The notes under the pieces are model-generated. The model worked only from the letters and a program-made list of their open reading frames with translations, did not search any database and was not told the DNA's origin. From assembly GCF_002865645.1 (NCBI RefSeq), contig NW_020194515.1:1705319-1769318 (forward strand): a DNA stretch of 64,000 bases, in the 5' to 3' direction. This document shows positions 1 to 10,645 of this stretch, in pieces. The DNA comes from Hyaloscypha bicolor E (lineage: Eukaryota; Ascomycota; Leotiomycetes; Helotiales; Hyaloscyphaceae). The stretch's first letter is position 1, and every line of letters starts with the position of its first letter. Both the position numbers and the translations under genes were made by a program.

Positions 1-2
1 GC

Positions 3-287
3 CGAGACGATACAGCTGCGACTGGGACGGAAACATATTTCGATGATTTAGACGATACGATCTTACGATCTTGGAAGGAGTTCTGGGCTGGAGTTGGACT
101 TTGGGCTGTCCATACTTGGGAACTGCATTTGGAGAAAAGCGGGATTGTTGATAAATTTGATTTGGTTCCCGACGAGATGAAATTCGGTACAGAAAATTTG
201 ATACAAGACTTTGTCATTTTTCAGCGGACAGTTGGCAGATGGAACAATTGTGAGCCACTACGAGCGGAGTCTTTTGGATCAGTCTAA
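3..287 (+). CDS. C-terminal part of an unrecognised protein, cut by the window edge
   Basis: One frame is open from the left edge to a TAA at 285-287, giving 95 residues. The stretch is acidic and rich in Trp (WKEFWAGVGLW, VHTWELHLEK) and ends in ESFGSV. Codon use looks like real coding sequence and no frameshift is visible. The start lies outside the window. I do not recognise the family; the segment is soluble-looking, with no membrane helix and no cysteine cluster. Confidence 0.5.
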   Translation, partial: RDDTAATGTETYFDDLDDTILRSWKEFWAGVGLWAVHTWELHLEKSGIVDKFDLVPDEMKFGTENLIQDFVIFQRTVGRWNNCEPLRAESFGSV

Positions 288-661
288 GTTGACTACTCTG
301 ATTGGGCAAGGACACCGATCTCGCGAAAGCCTCCGAGATCAATCAGACAACTGCCACTCCCCTTCCGTCTAAAGTCCACAGACAGCGTTTCTTCACTCCA
401 AGTTTTGGTTGGAAGCCGAAGACTTGCGAATGCTAGGCATCGAGTACGCCATCCGAACAAATGATCGACCGTTATCCGCTCATACGGAGGTTTTTCTATT
501 CAGCCAATGCTACCCCACAAATCTCCACATCCCTCCTGTTAGGACCTATATTCCGGTCTATGGCAGCGGATGATAGGGGCCATTGTTTTTCTTTCCTCCC
601 TTGATTCGGTCAGTCTGGGTAACCGGAAGTCATCGGGCCTTCAAACTCAGACAAAGATTTC
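288..661. other. No gene seen between the partial CDS and the GH30 relic
   Basis: All frames are interrupted. If the GH30 copy downstream were intact, its signal peptide and first catalytic-domain strands should lie here. I could not find them in any plus-strand frame, so the relic appears truncated at its 5' end. Confidence 0.5.
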
Positions 662-1809
662 ATGAACACGATTGAACTCAAGAATCCTGTGAGTCCCTCC
701 GCAACACCCACATACGTCTGGGACAGGAAAGACTCTGGTCAAGTGTTTTTAGCGCAGCAAGCTGTTGCTTATGGTGTGAAAACGTTCTACTGTAATACGT
801 GGAGCGTACCGGCGCTCATGGAGATGAACAATAATGAGAATAGTGGCGGGTATCTTTGTGCTGCTAGTGGGCAGACGTGCAAAGCGGGGATTGGAAGCAG
901 GCGTATGCGGATTGTTTGATTCAGTGGAGCAAGTATTATGCGACTGTTGGGGTGAACATCACGCATGTGGGGTTCTTGAATGAGCCGGAGAATTCGTATA
1001 CCCCCTTTTCCCTCTTTCCCTTTCCTCTTTATTTCGTACTAGAACGGCTACTTACGGTATGAATTTGATAGTGCAAGCTTCGTATCCATGCTCTCCAACG
1101 GCGCCCAAGCAGGTCCTGCGGTCCGCTCGAACGCAGCAAACATGTCCTCCATCGGCACCACCTGCTGCGAGTCCGAAGGCTGGGGTACGCAATCCTCTTT
1201 AACCAACCGGCTCAAATCCTCCAGCGGCGAAGCACCGCACACACCGGTGCTCTCGGCTCCACGTTCGTCACAACGCACAGGACCTGGCAGACGGAATACA
1301 GTGATTTAAGCGGAGGCTGGGCGACATCTTGGTACGGCAGTGGTGGTGCAGGCGATGGCATGACTTGGGCGAGCCAAATCCTCACTGCGCTCACGACGTC
1401 CAATTGCTCTGCTAACTTATACTGGGTTGCAACACAAGGCTGGAATACCAATGAGAATACGATCTCCGCCGGTGCCAGTAGCTACACTGTAAGCAAGAGG
1501 CTGTGGGCGTTGGCGCAGTATTCGAGGCATACCAGACCCGGTGCAAGGAGGGTGGATGCTAGTCAGGGCGGCATGCGTGTCACTGCGCTCTTGAACTTGG
1601 ACGGCAGTCTTATTGTTCCATGTATGAATACGGGAGTGCAGCAGTTGCTGCGACGATTGAGTTTAGGGGTTAACACGAGTAGTGTCACGGCGTGGGTTAG
1701 GAGCAATACGCAGGATATGGCTAGTACGCCGACCATTCTGGGCAGTTATGGGACGGTTAGTGGGGGTGTGGGGGGACGGAGTCTAGTTACGTTTGTGCTT
1801 GCGAAGTAG
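662..1809 (+). pseudogene. Broken GH30 endo-beta-1,6-galactanase-like glycosidase
   Basis: Fragments in three frames line up with fungal secreted GH30 enzymes that cut beta-1,6-galactan side chains. In order: SPSATPTYVWD, a TFYCNTWS block, FLNEPEN with the acid/base Glu, WQTEYSDL with the nucleophile Glu, ANLYWVATQG, SKRLWALAQYSR, and a C-terminal beta-sandwich ending VTFVLAK. A one-base loss near 880 moves the reading from frame 2 to frame 1. A credible 76-bp intron (996-1071) joins NEPEN to SASFVSMLSNG. A second frameshift lies between about 1215 and 1250. The signal peptide and N-terminal ~80 residues are missing. Both catalytic Glu codons survive, so decay may be recent. Sequencing errors could explain the frameshifts, but not the missing N-terminus. 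Confidence 0.72.
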
Positions 1810-2030
1810 GGGTAGGAGAAAAGAAGGGGTTTGTATATAGGTAATGTGTCGTGGTGTTCTGTATATTTCTCTTTCAATAAACCGGATCAAAACCATTCCT
1901 GTGTTGAGTTGAGATACTGTCAAAAAAGAAAGGAAGATTTCGAGTCGCCCAATGTTTATACTTCAACGTTGTGCTAGCTTTCTTGCTGATATCTCGCTCG
2001 TCCTCGTAGGTACTTTTTCCTGAGCTCGCT

Positions 2031-3396
2031 ATGACTGGACGAAGCTGGCTCTTCTACTATGGACTCGTTCGAGGCATAAAAGGAGTGATGGTAGAGCAGA
2101 TAAGAGGCAAGTTCGCTTATTTTACCCCGCCCCCTATTTTTCAGAGATTCCCAGTATCACTTCAAAGTTCTTGCAGACCTATTGATGCGGCATATGTTTT
2201 GGCTTGGTGTTTGGAATGCATAACCTCTTACCTTTCGCATTGCTTCAGATATTGGATTGTTTCCGGTTTATCAAGGTCAACCACTTCCCTCATCCCGATT
2301 TTTGCTGAACATGCATAGACTGCTAGCTATTATGCTTGGCCGTCTTCGAATGCCTCTTTCAGATTTCAAAGCAGTCTCCGAACGATACTCTAGGAATGTT
2401 TCCAATCATCCCTCAATTTTCTCCTACTTTCGGTTTCTGGGTCCATGATATAGCACGAAGAGAATAACCGAGGCAATCAAGGAGCTTGTGGAAGAAAAGC
2501 AGTTAGATCCAAGCCGACCTTGGAAACAGAATTTCTTCGCATCGGAGGGTGATCCATGTCGAACGTAAGGTCCCCTGAAATTTCGATCGATGTCTAACTC
2601 CACACTTACAAATGACAGAGTTGTTGCTTGCTTAATGTCACCAAATGACATCCGACAAGTACCGCATTTATTTCGAAGCTACGACAACTTTGAGGACGAA
2701 CCTGCCAGCTTCAAGTTGAACTGTGGACCAGCCGCCGGTGAACCAATCTGGGCAATAGCCAGAGCCACATCTGCTGCTCCATTTTATTTCTCCCCAATAC
2801 GAATTAAGGGCTCTTAATACCTTGACGGACGTCTCAGCGGTCACAATAACCCAACCGTTCTGGCGACCTCTGAAGTGATGGAGATTGGAAGATCGACAGG
2901 CAAGAAAAGCAGACGCAGAAACCCAAACGGCCCCCTATATCTTCACAAGACGCTCCTGAGCCTGCCTCAACACCTGGACCTCCTGTTTCAGTGGTGATTA
3001 GCATAGGGACCGGCCAGAGCATCAACCTTCGATATTCTATTGGCATTGAGAATGGTGAAGATCGCAGTCAGGAGCATAACGGATACAGAGAACACACACC
3101 AGGATGCGTCAAGACTCTGTCGGAATCTGGATATTCCATACTATCGTTTCAATGTACAAGAAAGACTTTAGCATATCGGCTTGGATGATAGCCGGGTCTG
3201 GAGAAGAAGCGCAGAGCAAACGTTACTAGAAATAGGACAAGCTACAGCACGCTACCTAGATGGCCTGAAAGTGCAAAACCAGCTCATGGAAGCAGCGAAA
3301 GCTCTACTTGCTGCACGACGGACAAGAGTTCCGCCACCAATCGAACCATTGCCGGATCTTCGCCGACCATCCACCAGCTTACCTAGGACAGCTTAA
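2031..3396 (+). pseudogene. Broken patatin-like phospholipase
   Basis: Decayed pieces follow the order of fungal patatin-like lipid acyl hydrolases. They are a degenerate oxyanion-loop segment (GLVRGIKGVMVEQI), LLAIMLGRLRMPLSD after where GTSTGG should be, a cysteine block, FRSYDN, IWAIARATSAAPFYFSPI, YLDGRLSGHNNP with the catalytic Asp, VVISIGTGQS and YYRFNVQERL. A 54-bp intron at 2565-2618 (GTAAGG to CAG) joins DPCRT to VVACLMS. In-frame stops lie at 2446-2448 (TGA), 2815-2817 (TAA) and in YYRFNVQERL (TAG, about 3173). Two frameshifts bracket 2988-3110. The nucleophile Ser motif is not recoverable, so no active enzyme is expected. Confidence 0.7.
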
Positions 3397-3540
3397 AAGC
3401 AGAAACTTAAAGTTGTACCTATGTAGGAACCCTCTCAATTTACATCTAAAACGCCCAACCCGCATCCTTCGTTCCCTTTCCTCCTTCCAGAACTCCTCCC
3501 CCACACGGCCTCTAGCTTCCCTCACTGACCCCTCGAAACT

Positions 3541-4075
3541 TCAGTTGAAATACCCAACAACAACCGCGCTCCCCCCAAAAACCCGCATCCCTTCTTCCCC
3601 CTCCACAAGGTACCCCTTCCCAGCCCCCACCTTGCCCATCAAATCCCCCATCTTGACGCCCTCCTCACCAATCACCTTCCCATCCGCGAGCATGAACGAG
3701 CCCATAATAAGAAAGACGAGCGCTTTATCGGCGTCGAAGCGCACGTCGCGCGGTTTGGTCTTCGTCTGGACGACGAAAGATTCGTAGCCATATCTATCCA
3801 ACTATTTTGTATTGGTATTGGTTATCATTTCTCTCCTGCATTGATTCTGAATCTGTGATGTGAAGCGAAGTTGGCGCACGTGCTGGGTGAAGAAGGGGGG
3901 GCTGCAATATGAGAGTGCCAGCGCCGGAGGAGGACGTTCAGAAAGGAGAAAAGGGGAGAAATACATGTTCCGACACAGCCTGGATAATGAGGTAATCCTC
4001 CCCGGTCTTCGTCGCGAAGATCTTAAGCTGCAGCTCCTCCGGAGCGCGGGGCTCCAACGTCTCGATGATCGGCAT
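3541..4075 (-). CDS. Small hypothetical protein, two exons
   Basis: Exon 1 is 3965-4075 (start MPIIETLEPRAPEELQ) and exon 2 is 3541-3801 (ends SAVVVGYFN). They are joined in phase 0 across a 163-bp intron (GTATTT to ATAG), giving 123 aa. An upstream in-frame Met at 4177 would add 34 low-complexity residues; I prefer the inner ATG. The C-terminal half is beta-rich and glycine-rich (FLIMGSFMLADGKVIGEEGV, KVGAGKGYLVEGEEG) and faintly recalls a cupin-type strand pattern, but the metal-binding His are absent. It has no signal peptide or membrane segment. I do not recognise the family. The single-intron model and unbroken frames argue for a real gene. Confidence 0.5.
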
Positions 4076-4774
4076 CTCTCCCTCCCTCCCCCTCTCCTGA
4101 ACCAGGAGTAATGGGCTTCTTGACGGAGACAAGACAATTGAAAACGGGTGATCTTTGTAAATAAAACTAGGTTTCAAGGTCGGGAGCGCCAGGAAAGAGA
4201 AACCGCGGTTCTAGGTCGAAGACGAGGATGGGAAGATGGATGGTTTCAGATCCTGAGAAGGCTGAGGTGATTGACGGACGACCCCGGATCACGTGCAACT
4301 CACTAAATCCAATGCAACTCTGTTCCCGCTCAACGATTAAAAGGAAAAAGGGGTTCAGGATGAGAGAAACGGGCTTGGAGGGTTTAAACAAGAATCGCTA
4401 CAGTGGCGTTGACGGAAGATCCGGAAGCTCTGCCACTGAACCAGGCCCGAGGGATCAATGCCGAAGCCACCCGAGACGACGACACCTCACGTCAAGGAAC
4501 CAAACGGCATCATGAAAATATCATTCATTTTATTTTCAATGTACTGCATTTCATCTATACAATTATACCTCTTCAATCATTCCACCTAGGAACTCCCCAA
4601 TGCATTGGACAAAACGCCCCTGCCCCATCTACCATCATCCATCTCATCTCTAATGCAGAAAAGAATTGTTGTCCTCCCATATCCATACATAGAAAAGTTA
4701 AAAAAGCCCTGACAAAAAAGAAGATCGAAAAGTATTCATACAAGACCTCCATCGTGGCTCATGAAATCGTCCCA
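4076..4774. other. Intergenic: upstream of the small gene and 3' flank of the RhoGEF gene
   Basis: Plus-strand open frames here run across CT-rich and repeat-poor sequence without recognisable domains. Positions ~4510-4774 are AT-rich and most likely the RhoGEF 3' untranslated region, because that gene ends at 4775 on the minus strand. No RNA gene seen. Confidence 0.5.
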
Positions 4775-7700
4775 TCATGCGCCATACCCACTCGGTATGC
4801 TCCCCCGGCTACGATCATACAACCCACCGGTCAAGCTCCAAATCCAATCCCTCGCCATTCCCCTCTGAGTCTGGAAAAGCCATTTCCCCATCGTAGCACT
4901 CACACCTCCTGTCGAACCAATAACGCCAACCTGCCCATCATTGCCTCTGATATCGCGCCAATCGTGCATCACAACACCCTTACGAGCAACGAGGTTGAAG
5001 CAGCCGACTCCAACTGCGATATCGCAGATTATCAACGGCTCAGGATTTGGACCTTGTGGGCTTCCCATGTGCAGCTTCTTGCGGGTGACTGTGATGCGCT
5101 TCAGGATACCGTAGTTTTGAGAGGACTCGGGACGCATGTCGGGAGGAGGGGTAGAGACGGTCAAAAAGGCGGGCCCAAGGACATCCCATTTGCTGTGTGT
5201 GACGAGCCTGCTGAAAATAATCGGAATATCCTCCCAGCCTAGGTCTTGCATCTGACTATACACACTGCTTCCTGCTTGACTGGGGCTGCCAGGTGTACCT
5301 GGAGGAGTGGCGCCACTGTAGTCGCTGGAGCTGGTGGATTGGCTCATGGGACCGCTTCTGTCAACGGACGACCTGGCGATGTTGAAGAGTCCTCCCCCGC
5401 TGAGACGCCTGAGTGCTGTTGCGACGGAACTCTTGCCGCTCTGATCGCTCATGACATCAGACTGAGGTGCACGAGCGGAAGCACGGTAGCTACGTTGTCG
5501 GCCAAAAAAGCGCCGTCTGGTGTTTGCGGCGATGGCTTGCTGATAGGCGTTGGAACCAAAGTTTGCGTATCTGCGCTCTTCTTCCAGTTTGATGAAGACC
5601 GCATTATTCATTCGAGCATAGTGGACGGCTCTGTACAGGAAGACGCCGTCTTGAGCAGTGAGAGTCCGGAATCGAACGTTGCCACGGCACTTGAGTCGAG
5701 ATTGTGGAAGGGTAGGAGATTTAATCTCGATGTCGACGGCGTTGCTTTGTCTTAGTGTGACAAGAGGAGTAAGATCGAGCGCGACGAGAGGACGGTCGAT
5801 ACCCGCATCGATTTCCGAGTTGAGATCAGAGGAGGCAGAGGAAGCCAAGTCCCCGGCGCGCTCGGACGAAGAATGCGCTGCGCTGATTTCGTAGGCCTCG
5901 ATTCGACCTGGTGTGATGACAATGGAGCAAATTTGTGGCCACAGGTCCGTCCAACAACTCCTAAGGCCGTCATCCTTCCAGTACGACAGACGAGCGATTG
6001 TCTTTCTAGTATTCCCTTCTGTTCTGCTAACCGGTGCACCACGATAGGGGGCTTGCGAAGCCGAGTTTGAAGGAGCAACGCTTGCATTGGGAAGATTGTA
6101 GAGAGACGTAGGGGGTGGCAGCTGGCGGTAGACTAAGGCGGGAGTATCAACGATTGGGCTGTCGACTGCTTCAAGCTCATCTTCGGATGAAGAAGAGTAT
6201 GAGTCCGATTCGGAATCAGAATCAGAGCGCTCAGACGGCGAAGTAAGAGACGCATTGTCAGGTTGCCACTCATACTTCAGCGGAGACGAAGTTCGAGGCT
6301 TGCCCTTCGGGGTGGGGGTCTCGATAATAGGTGTCTTCAAAGGATTTAGTGTTGTTGGATTCCTATGAACTGGAGGTGGCGGAGCGCCATCTTGACGAAT
6401 GGGTGCAGATACCTGCCTCTTGTTCAGGTCTTCAGGGTCTGGCCGCATGGAGTCCCTTAAGGGGGTGCTGTGCTTCTCGGAGACAGGAGAGCTTGTGCTT
6501 CTGACTTTCGGGCCAAGCGAAGCATCATCATAATCTCCAGCGTTAGCTTCATCCCGCTCTCTACCAACTGAATGTCCTTTTGTTTCCTCTGGAAGTGCAA
6601 GGGCGCCGGACATGGCAGCTGGGATCTTGGAACTGGAGTATCGCGCGGGGGTAGCCCGCTTTCGTTGTAGCGTAAGAGGCAGAAGACCAGCCAACTCTCT
6701 AGCTTGGTTGAGGACCTCCACATCCAAGATACACAGTTCCCCAAGCTCGCTGTGATACGAATATTCTTCGAGGCATTCGACCAGAGTAGTAGGTCCTTTC
6801 TTCTGTACTCGTTGGCGCTTCTTCAATACTGGAGTCTTCTCTTCTGCTCGTCGACGGCGCTCACCAATGGGGATGTCGGAGTTCGATGCATCAGCGAGTG
6901 AGATTTCCGATTCAAGATCTGAATCCAGAGGCAAGTCCTTGCGAACGATCGGAGGCGGAACTGGGACTGTACCCAGCATCTCAAGCCAATCTCTAGTAGC
7001 CTCCGAGTCATCTGTTTCGAGAATAAAACATTCCTTCCAAATCTCCGCTTCTACCCCTGCGTCTGTAATACCTTGGAATTGGACTACAAGCTGGCGGCTA
7101 TGGTCACCCATACGAGCCGAGACACGATCTTTGTCAAGTGGTGGAAACAGCAGGAAGCGCCCATCGTGGCCGACCTCAACAATTAGGATGTCTGCATCAT
7201 GCTGATCTTCAGGGTTATCTCGGAGAAATATATCCACTTGACATTCAATATTTTGACCACTCGAGTGAGGTAACTCTAAGGAGAAAGTATCTTTGGCAAC
7301 GACCTGAAGGCTTCGATCGATTTTGATGTCGTCCATTTGCGCAAGGGTTCTGAGACATCGAACTCGAGTTGAGTCGGTACTGTACGCACGGCGGTCCTCG
7401 CGGCGAGCAAACTCCTCCTTTGCACGTCGTCGAGCAAGTCCTTCGAGCTTTTGCATCTGTTCTGACATCGTGGCTAGAAAATCGGATTTCTTCCCCATGC
7501 AGAGACCCTGAATCTAGTTAGCTTTGACCCAAGTAATAATGGACGCAAATCTGACCTGGACTACTCTCGAAAGGTACTTGACCCTAGCCAATGGCCTCTT
7601 GAGCAGGTATGCCACATCAACTACTTCTCCATTCTCATTGATGACATCGCCCTTGGCGTTGCGAGGCATTTTATCCAGTCCTGACGTGTCGTTGGGATGG

Positions 7701-10645
7701 GAAGGAGCCAGATTGACCACCACACCTTCAAAACCAGCACGCCAAGCAAACAGATAATCTTCGTAGACCTTTTGTGCAGATTGCAGCCAGTGTAGGAAAT
7801 CGTCTGAGTCGTCAAGCGGAACACGTTTGTGAATTGATCGTAAGCGTTCAAGAGCAACGCCCATATCAACAATGGGTTTGGTAAAAGACGAGTTTGTAGC
7901 CGAATCTGCATCTAGAAGGCCAGCGGCAATTGCTGAGTCGCTTTTTGAAAGGACAGACGTGAGCAAAACGGGAACCACACCATCAACAAGCGTGTTCAGT
8001 TCTCGCATGTATTTTGTCTCGTCCTCAGCCAATTCTCGCATAAGATCTTGGACGGTAGCGCTCTCAAGGTGGCACCTGGTTGTTCTGATACTTCGTGTAG
8101 ACCTCACACTCTTTGATCTCTCCACCACCTGCGGAGTGTCTGGCAAGGAGAGCACAGAAAGCAGATCTGAATGCTTGGTAAGTCTCCTTTTCAGTCCTGT
8201 CTTGGTGCTCTTCCTCGAGAGACTCGAAGCTGTTGGGCCAGTAAATACTGTATTCTGCGTTACTGTTGTTTGCGAAACTTCTGACCGCGTGTCTGCAGTG
8301 GACTTAGTCACGGACTCAGTCATGGATTCTGTTGCAGAAGAGGACGTGTTAAAAGTCTCAACAGAAGCAATTGTCGATAACCTGTGTATGCCAGTGGTCG
8401 GAGCCTGTCGGCGTGGAAATGGAGGCAGCGGCTTGTCAGGTTCGTTCACTGGCCCCTCGAACCTGGTTCTGCTTGACATTGATACTCGGCGGCTGCTTTG
8501 CGTAGGAGTATCTTCATCAATTGGGTCCAAATCACGAGCTGGGGATTCCGGAGGAGTACGATTGAGATCGCGTTCGCGCAGCCCGATGAAGTCAAACGGA
8601 GAGGGAGCAGCCGTGTTGGGGCGCATTGCAGACTCCCCCTTAAAGGCATCGAAAATTGCTTCTTTCAGTGGGGTCTTTCTGGCCGACTTGGGAGATGCGG
8701 TATTACGAGTGGCTGGAGTCCTCTTCAGGCCGGCCGGAGAAGTAGGTGAGTTCTCAACACCGGGAAGAGTTTCTCGATCCTTCAGAGTGCTGCTTGGAGA
8801 GCCATCTTGCTGATCAGTCTCAGGAGACTTTTGACTTGGTCCTTTTCGTCTGGCCTCACGCTCATCGTCACGTTCAGCAGTTAGTTCCCTTTCCGCTCGG
8901 TCGTCCTCATTATAACTCCGCCTCCTCGAAGAGATTGCTGGCACCCCGAGACCTGGGCTAGCCTTGACTGGACGATCAACAAACGGGTCTGTTGTGCTGT
9001 TCAACCAAGATTCGATACTCGGGGGCTGATTTGGTCCTGCTCTAGGTTCTGGAACATCATGGACGATCTTCATCCCTTCAGTGTACACACGCTTCAGCAC
9101 TTTGGGAACTTTAGCGAAGCTGTTGTTCCGTTTCGGACCAGGCCTCCTCATGGTACCTGCCTCAGCACCAATAGGGAGATCGAGGACACTGAGGGCAGAG
9201 TTGCCAAATGGTATATCATCAGTGGGAGCAGAGCTTCCTGATTTTCGATTCCGACGTTTGGAATTTTCTGGGGGACTTGGACTCATCCAGGAGAACTTGT
9301 CAATTTCCTCGTCAACCACATCCATTTCGCTTTCCATTTGGCTGGTGCCATACGAGCTGGCTCGACGACTTTCAGATGGAGGAGGCTTGAGATGCTTCTT
9401 ACTCCTTTGCTTTGGAATGCGGATCTCTTGGTGATCTGTGGGTCGTCGTGTGCTGCCTTTGTTGCTTCGCTCAATAGGAGAATTCTCTCTTGACGGCTTG
9501 CTCCGGATACCGTCGTCACTTGGTCGATTTCGGGACCGCCTTGTTGGAGTCTCATCCCCAGGACCAGGTGTAATACGAATTCCATCATCGTCAGGTCTGT
9601 CTTTGGATGGTTTTATCCGCATTCCATCATCAGGTGTGGGACTTTTAGAAGGAGTGACCCCAATTCCATCATCGAGTTCCTGCCCCGACTTTCGTTTGCT
9701 CCTTGGAGTTTCCTCTTTCGGTCGAACCCCTGTTCCATCATCGGGATCTTGCCTCGACACGTTTCTACTCGTTGGTTTTTCGTTTGAATCTTCTTCGTTC
9801 GTCCATCTGTTCTTGGTCTCAGATTTCTCAACATCCACGCGCGGGCCTCTCAGCTTCACCACAGGCGTCCGTCCAATCCAATCTTCAATCTTCCTCTCGA
9901 CCGGCGGATTGATAGCTGTGGTCTGCAAAAAGTCCTTCGGTATTCGGTTGCCCTTCTTTGGCGGGGGCGTGATCTTCTTCTCCTTTTCCTTTTCCTTCTC
10001 AGCCTTCTTCATCCAGTGAGAATCGCTAACAACCCTCTTCTTCGGAGCAACCGCACTCTTACTTCTAGGATTCTCTTTTTCCTCGTCGTGATTTTTCCTC
10101 CTTCCGGGTCTCTTCCCATCTCTGTCTTTCCGCCTGGCTCGATCATCGTCCTCGTTGCATTCGCACTCGCTATCCTCTTCGACCTCAACAATCTCGTCCA
10201 GGTCATCATTATCAGCAGGCTTCTCAATATGCTTCTGCCACTCCTTCACCCTATCCTTAACTTTCCCAGGCTGCCTCACCCTCCCCACAAGCTCCGCGCG
10301 CATCTCCATCTTCACGCCCTCAAGGCTCTTCCTCCTCGCGGTCCTCTGTCTCTGCGGGCTAGGGCGTCCCAGCAAGAAATCGCCAAGCAGTGTAGGTTCC
10401 GGCTTCCTGGTTGCTCCTCTCGTCGGCGCAGAAGCAGGAGTCTTGCCATTCGCATTGGCAGAAGCCTTGCGCGCAGGCGTCTCATTCTTGCTCGCAGAAG
10501 TCCTCCTTGCATTCGGTGTCCGCGGCCCATTCGGTGTCTTGCTCGCAGATGCTTTGCGCGGTGTGTTGTTTGTGGTAGATGGCTTCCTCTTCGCATTCGG
10601 GGTGGCTGGAGTGTCCTCCTCGTCGAGATCTGGAGGTCTCGCCAT
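4775..10645 (-). CDS. Very large RhoGEF (DH-domain) protein with PH-like regions
   Basis: Two long open frames join across a 42-bp intron (7514-7555, GTCAG to CTAACTAG), giving 1,942 aa from the ATG at 10645. Residues 1-850 are disordered, basic and Ser/Pro/Lys-rich, with imperfect DDGI repeats (~295-390). A Dbl-homology-like region starts near 860 (DLMRELAEDETKYMRELNTL) and includes YLFAWRAGFEG and YLLKRPLARVKYLSRVV, the conserved last helices that contact the GTPase. A PH-like region follows (VDIFLRDN, FLLFPPLDKDRVSAR, WLEMLG). Further PH-like blocks lie at ~1530-1690 and at the C-terminus. The likely role is GDP/GTP exchange on a Rho/Cdc42 GTPase in polarity or septation. Architecture recalls fungal Bud3-type GEFs, but I cannot assign an ortholog. 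Exon 2 alone looks like a separate 907-aa ORF because the intron length is a multiple of three and ends in an in-frame TAG. Confidence 0.82.

Noticed and set aside
5246..5755. Plus-strand open frames opposite the RhoGEF gene, including long ones at 7872-8813 and 10155-10928
   Set aside because: They mirror Ser/Arg-rich codons of the minus-strand gene, lack domains, starts and splice signals, and would need complete overlap.
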